DNA of 64,000 nucleotides, taken from Petrachloros mirabilis ULC683 (GTDB lineage: Bacteria > Cyanobacteriota > Cyanobacteriia > Thermosynechococcales > Thermosynechococcaceae). The notes beneath the pieces were generated by a model. The model saw only the letters and a program-made list of their open reading frames with translations. It was not told the origin of the DNA and made no database searches. The translations under genes were made by a program, and so were the position numbers. Shown piece after piece: positions 60,225 through 64,000 of the stretch. How positions within the stretch are numbered: position 1 is the first letter of the stretch; each line of letters starts with the position of its first letter. The DNA lies in NCBI RefSeq assembly GCF_009939295.1, contig NZ_WVIC01000002.1, positions 117,117 through 181,116 on the forward strand. The letters are read 5' to 3'.

Positions 60225-60419
60225 TTACTTTGGGGGCCAGTCCCAACCTGCTTGCTTAAAGATGCTGCGAACCGTTCCTTTCGGCAAATCCTTTGTAGGG
60301 TGAGGGACGGTCACTCTCCCTATTTCAGAGGGATGTCGATAGTTGTGATGAGAGCCACGAACATTGACGAGAATCCATCCCTCGGCCTTGAGTCGGGCAA
60401 TAATCTCACGGCTGTTCAT
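60225..60419 (-). CDS. hicA: HicA-type mRNA interferase toxin
   Basis: A 64-residue HicA: MNSREIIARLKAEGWILV and the catalytic histidine in VRGSHHNYRHP, with VTVPHPTKDLPKGTVRSIFKQAG at the end. The ATG at 60419 gives the normal start; a TTG at 60446 only adds nine residues. First gene of its pair. Confidence 0.9.
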   Translation of the reverse strand: MNSREIIARLKAEGWILVNVRGSHHNYRHPSEIGRVTVPHPTKDLPKGTVRSIFKQAGWDWPPK

Positions 60420-60619
60420 GCCGTTATTATTACACACGGTACACAAGTATATCTATGTCTAAGGGTGCATCCCACTCCTCGTCACCAGTCGCTCGATTAC
60501 GAATGAAGCTGTCTTGTATCGGGGCATCCGGTTTGAGTTTGTGCCAGCAAGTCTGTACGCTTACGCATTAGGTGCAACCCTTTTGCACGATTCTGCTGCA
60601 AAAAAAACGCAATAATGGC

Positions 60620-61885
60620 TCAGGCGGGAATCGGATCGGAGGCAATGTCGGGTTGCCCTACCGGAATCTGAATTGTTCTGGTGTCTGCTGCATCCCGCTG
60701 AGCGGCATCGCAGAGCTGTTCGCGTAGATCAGGAACCACGGCCAGTGCTCTTGTCCAGGCGGGAATCTGCGCCCCGGAGGGATCTTGAAAGTAGAGTTCA
60801 CCCGCTTCTAAAAGGACTTGTTCAAACAATTCGACAGCTACTTCTTCACGGTGGCGGTCGTAGCGTAGTTGGTTAAACGTGGCATCGACAAAATATTGGT
60901 GGGTATAGTCCTGGGCTTTGCGGCGAAATTTGACGCGTAAGGCGTGGACATGCTCTAGGGAAATGACCACCTGTTCGGTTTCGGTGAGGGTGCGCAGCAG
61001 CGATCGCATGATGTCCCGGCACATTTTTTGTAACCCTTCATCGGTCGAGAGGCCAAGGGCTTGGTGCTTGTGCTCAAATAGTCCCAAATCTACTTGGGCA
61101 ATGCGCTTTAGGGCAATGTTGCGGTATACCTCCGCCAGAAAGCCAATTTCTAAGCCCCAGTTGCTGGGAATCCGAATGTTGAGGGCTAGGTCGCTGGTGA
61201 GGGCAAATTCACCCGAGAGGGGGTAGCGATAGGCATTCAGATAACACAGGTAGTTCTGTGCGCCAAACAGATCAATCATGGCCGTCAACAACGGCGTTAC
61301 AAATAGACGCACGACCCGGCCATAGAAGCTGCTGGGTGGATCCCCTAAACGGGCATAGTAGGCTTTGTTGAAGGCAATGCCAAATTCTTTTTCTAGCAGG
61401 GGGTAGAGCAGCTTGAGGGGATAGGTGCGATCGTAGGTGGTGATGTCGGCATCGTGGAGTGCGATCGCATCCGCCTCCAGTGTGGCCACACCCAAACCCA
61501 GCCACACCGCTCGACCTTTACCCCGAAAGGAGAGCAAGTTCAGCCCCTGATCTTGGAGAGACGCCAGCAGGCGGGTGACGCCAGGCCCATTTTCCCAGAT
61601 CACATAGGTTTTCTGAGGCAAGCAATCAAAGAATTGGACGGCATGTCGGTACTGCTCAGTGGTTTGGGCATAGAGGCAGACCACCACCGTATTCACAAAA
61701 CCCACACACCGAATTAAATGGTCACGAATTTGGGTGAGGGCTGGACGTTCCAGTTCTTCAAACAGAGCAGGAATCAAAACGGCTGTGGGGGATTCTTGGC
61801 TCAACTGCTCCATGCGTGCCTCTAAGACGCTGAGATCGCAGCCAAAATCATGAATGGTGGTGATGAGTTCCTGCTGATAGTCCAT
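60620..61885 (-). CDS. Glucosyl-3-phosphoglycerate synthase-like glycosyltransferase
   Basis: A 421-residue GT-A enzyme. FRGKGRAVWLGLGV and the D-x-D motif in ALHDADITTYD bind the nucleotide sugar and metal. The following AFNKAYYARLGD and YPLSGEFALTSDLALN are GpgS/MpgS (GT81)-like. The product would be glucosyl-3-phosphoglycerate, the precursor of the compatible solute glucosylglycerate. The start at 61885 (MDYQQEL) fits relatives; 61927 is also open. Divergent from a GH13_18 phosphorylase, which supports this role. Confidence 0.78.
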   Translation of the reverse strand: MDYQQELITTIHDFGCDLSVLEARMEQLSQESPTAVLIPALFEELERPALTQIRDHLIRCVGFVNTVVVCLYAQTTEQYRHAVQFFDCLPQKTYVIWENGPGVTRLLASLQDQGLNLLSFRGKGRAVWLGLGVATLEADAIALHDADITTYDRTYPLKLLYPLLEKEFGIAFNKAYYARLGDPPSSFYGRVVRLFVTPLLTAMIDLFGAQNYLCYLNAYRYPLSGEFALTSDLALNIRIPSNWGLEIGFLAEVYRNIALKRIAQVDLGLFEHKHQALGLSTDEGLQKMCRDIMRSLLRTLTETEQVVISLEHVHALRVKFRRKAQDYTHQYFVDATFNQLRYDRHREEVAVELFEQVLLEAGELYFQDPSGAQIPAWTRALAVVPDLREQLCDAAQRDAADTRTIQIPVGQPDIASDPIPA

Positions 61886-62020
61886 ATCAATGCCCAGCCC
61901 ATTAAAATACCATGATTCCATTCTCAAGTAAATCTAAAGTTCTCAATGTTGGCATTGATACAAACAGGACTGAAGTTGATGCGAAAATAGCGAAATTGCT
62001 CCCCATCAACAGCACTGTCC

Positions 62021-63781
62021 ATGGTTGATTCCCTTGCCCCTAACAATCTCCTTGAGCGTCGCTTGCATCCCCTCCTCAAGACGCTTTACACCCCAGAGCA
62101 GGTGGATTGGCTAATGGCAGAAATCATGACATTGGTGCAAGCGCATTTGGCCCCCACCCAGGCCGAGGATTTGCACAAGTGGAGCCAAAACAATGCCTTG
62201 CTAATTACCTACGGCGACAGCATTCGCGCGGCTGCTCCCGAGAGACCGCTAGTGACCCTGCGGCATTTTCTTTCTGAATTCTGGCAGGATGTGGTGACGG
62301 GGGTGCATATTTTGCCCTTCAATCCCTACAGCTCCGATGATGGCTTTGCTGTTAAGGATTACCTGACGGTCAATCCTGAGCTGGGTACTTGGCAAGATTT
62401 GGGTGCGATCGCCGCTCAATTTAACTTAATGGTAGATCTGGTCATCAACCATGTTTCTAGTGAACACATTTGGTTTGAGCAATTTAAGCAAGGACAGCCC
62501 CCAGGACGTGATTACTTTATTGAAGTTGATCCCCAAACGGATCTCTCTCAAGTGGTGCGACCTCGGAGCAGCCCCCTCTTAGCGCCAGTAGAGACGGTTC
62601 ACGGTGAAAAACACCTGTGGGCCACCTTTAGCCATGACCAGATTGACGTCAACTTTGCCAATCCAGCCGTGCTACTGGAATTTATCAAAATTATCCTCTT
62701 CTACGAGAACCGAGGAGCCAAGTATTTTCGCCTCGACGCCATCGGCTACCTGTGGAAACAAATCGGCACCCCCTGCATTCACCTGCCTCAAACCCATACG
62801 GTGATCCGGCTGCTGCGGGAAATTTTGCAGATGATTAATCCTGGAATTGCCCTAATCACCGAAACCAACGTCCCCAATCGGGAAAACCTCAGCTACTTCG
62901 GCAATCGCAACGAAGCCCACCTAATCTATAACTTTAGCCTGCCCCCCTTGGTGCTGAATGCCCTGCTCCAAGGTCGCTCCGATCACCTCAAAACCTGGAT
63001 GATGAGCATGCCCCCGGCTCCTCTAGGCTGTGCTTACCTCAACTTCACTGCCTCCCATGACGGCATTGGCCTGCGTCCCACCGAAGGGCTGCTCACCGAT
63101 GACGAGTACCAAGCCCTACTGCGGTGTATGCAAGACTTTGGCGGCATCATCAGTATGCGCACCCAAGCCGATGGCTCTGAAAGTCCCTACGAAGTCAACA
63201 TCTCCTTCTTTGATGCCCTCAAAGGTACCGCCCAGGGGATTGACGAGTGGCAAATTGAGCGCTTTCTCTGCTCCCAAACCATCATGATGTCCCTGGAAGG
63301 GATTCCCGCCTTCTATATCCATAGCCTGTTAGCCACCCCCAACGACTGGGACGGTGTGAAGCGCACCGGGCGCAACCGCTCCATCAATCGCTACTCCTGG
63401 AGCGATACGCAACTCCGGCAAGCCCTTGCCGACCCCACCCTGCCCCACGGTAAAGTTCTTCATGAACTCAGTCGCCGGATTCGGCTGCGCCGACAACAGC
63501 CCTCCTTTCATCCCAATGCCACCCAGTACACCTTGCATCCGCTAAACTCAGCCCTGTTTGCCTTTTGGCGGCAGAGCATGGCCCGGGATCAAAGTATTTT
63601 CTGTGTCCACAACCTCAGCAATCAACCCCAAAAACTGAGCCTGTCCAATCTCAACCTAGTGATCACCGACGACTGGTACGATCTTCTCAGCGGCGATCCC
63701 ATCTTTGATCTCTACGACACCCTGCTCTTGAGGCCGTATCAGTGTGTCTGGATTACCAATCAACCCTTACTCACTGATTGA
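62021..63781 (+). CDS. GH13_18 phosphorylase, sucrose or glucosylglycerate type
   Basis: A 586-residue (beta/alpha)8 enzyme of the sucrose-phosphorylase subfamily. The catalytic nucleophile is Asp in YFRLDAIGYLW, acid/base Glu in LITETNVPN and the transition-state Asp in SHDGIGLRP. The long active-site loops and a short final beta domain match GH13_18. Sucrose phosphorylase and glucosylglycerate phosphorylase are hard to separate by eye; the divergent GpgS-like gene favours glucosylglycerate breakdown to glucose-1-phosphate and glycerate. Confidence 0.85.
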   Translation: MVDSLAPNNLLERRLHPLLKTLYTPEQVDWLMAEIMTLVQAHLAPTQAEDLHKWSQNNALLITYGDSIRAAAPERPLVTLRHFLSEFWQDVVTGVHILPFNPYSSDDGFAVKDYLTVNPELGTWQDLGAIAAQFNLMVDLVINHVSSEHIWFEQFKQGQPPGRDYFIEVDPQTDLSQVVRPRSSPLLAPVETVHGEKHLWATFSHDQIDVNFANPAVLLEFIKIILFYENRGAKYFRLDAIGYLWKQIGTPCIHLPQTHTVIRLLREILQMINPGIALITETNVPNRENLSYFGNRNEAHLIYNFSLPPLVLNALLQGRSDHLKTWMMSMPPAPLGCAYLNFTASHDGIGLRPTEGLLTDDEYQALLRCMQDFGGIISMRTQADGSESPYEVNISFFDALKGTAQGIDEWQIERFLCSQTIMMSLEGIPAFYIHSLLATPNDWDGVKRTGRNRSINRYSWSDTQLRQALADPTLPHGKVLHELSRRIRLRRQQPSFHPNATQYTLHPLNSALFAFWRQSMARDQSIFCVHNLSNQPQKLSLSNLNLVITDDWYDLLSGDPIFDLYDTLLLRPYQCVWITNQPLLTD

Positions 63782-63907
63782 GTGAACCCTGAAAATTTGA
63801 AGATTGAGGAGAGTGGCGCTGGTTCTATTGGCATCGTGACCATCCAGGCACAAAGGGGACTTCCTCTATGAATATGTTTTGACCGAACTGGTGACTGCCA
63901 TAACACA

Positions 63908-63937
63908 AAAGCCCCTTCTGTAGAGAAAGGGCTTTGA
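63908..63937. terminator. Hairpin downstream of the phosphorylase gene
   Basis: AAAGCCC and GGGCTTT pair, with TTCT/AGAA extending the stem past a mismatch. On the minus strand the stem is followed by TTTTG; on the plus strand an A-run follows. Probably a terminator for one or both directions. Confidence 0.5.
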
Positions 63938-64000
63938 TAAAAAACAAACCTGGCACCGAGCTATTTTTCCAGAGGGCTACCCCTCAAGTATTTTTGCCGC

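Overview
This 64 kb window is a piece of a cyanobacterial chromosome. The evidence is an NDH-1 subunit M gene, a cofactor-assembly factor for cytochrome b6f, a cyanobacterial-type AbrB regulator, an SLH-domain porin, a LabA-like NYN protein, a carotenoid oxygenase, and frequent GCGATCGC (HIP1) octamers inside genes. Gene content and moderate GC suggest a Leptolyngbya-like lineage, but the species cannot be fixed from the sequence alone. No rRNA, CRISPR array, complete insertion sequence or prophage was seen.

Layout: 0-8 kb holds a truncated SUKH gene, a duplicated-domain membrane protein, an FHA protein, the CCB factor, a NarL-type two-component pair, an MnmC-like methyltransferase and glmU. 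8-14.4 kb holds a large PlsY/PEP-synthase-like fusion, an MFS pump and rlmD. 14.4-16.3 kb is a decayed accessory patch: a mobile repeat, an intact MntA antitoxin, a HepT toxin gene with a nonsense codon, an HsdS tail and a duplicated 50 bp fragment. 16.3-25.4 kb has a BT1 transporter coupled to a carotenoid oxygenase, a phosphatase overlapping a response regulator tail to tail, tRNA-Lys, a serine-recombinase homologue without catalytic residues, the methionine-salvage genes mtnD-mtnW and an SDR. 25.5-34 kb holds a HigBA-like pair, ndhM, a TerB-like protein, a cell-wall amidase, a transglutaminase-like protein, a DUF29 protein, an ABC-2 permease, leuA and a LabA-like gene.

36-39.9 kb is a nickel/cobalt ECF uptake operon (DUF4382 lipoprotein, NikL-like protein, CbiM, CbiQ, CbiO) followed by a GDT1-family Mn exporter. 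40.6-43 kb has a phosphoesterase, HicBA, tRNA-Arg and small proteins. 43.4-48 kb is a complete sulfate ABC importer (SbpA, NIL protein, CysT, CysW, CysA). The rest holds a porin, coaE, an Rrf2 regulator, pyruvate kinase, a Uma2 nuclease, pepP with a HlyD-like lipoprotein, cyAbrB, dacB, ttcA, a second HicAB, and a divergent pair (GpgS-like glycosyltransferase and GH13_18 phosphorylase) that probably makes and degrades glucosylglycerate.

The most distinctive feature is a set of small non-autonomous mobile repeats. Five complete copies have GAG...CTC-type ends; four of them lie between exact 3 bp TNA duplications. Three copies have CTACnGTGTA-type ends bounded by TA, and two have TATAGCGGTT/AACCGCTATA ends. 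Two distinct G/C-rich palindromic cores occur in both of the first two end types, so cores and termini have been exchanged. These repeats supply the stop codon of glmU, the end of one hicB and the C-terminus of a small membrane protein. Other notable items are the dead serine recombinase, the PlsY/PEP-synthase fusion, the inactivated toxin beside its intact AMPylating antitoxin, and a structured leader before the Ni/Co operon.
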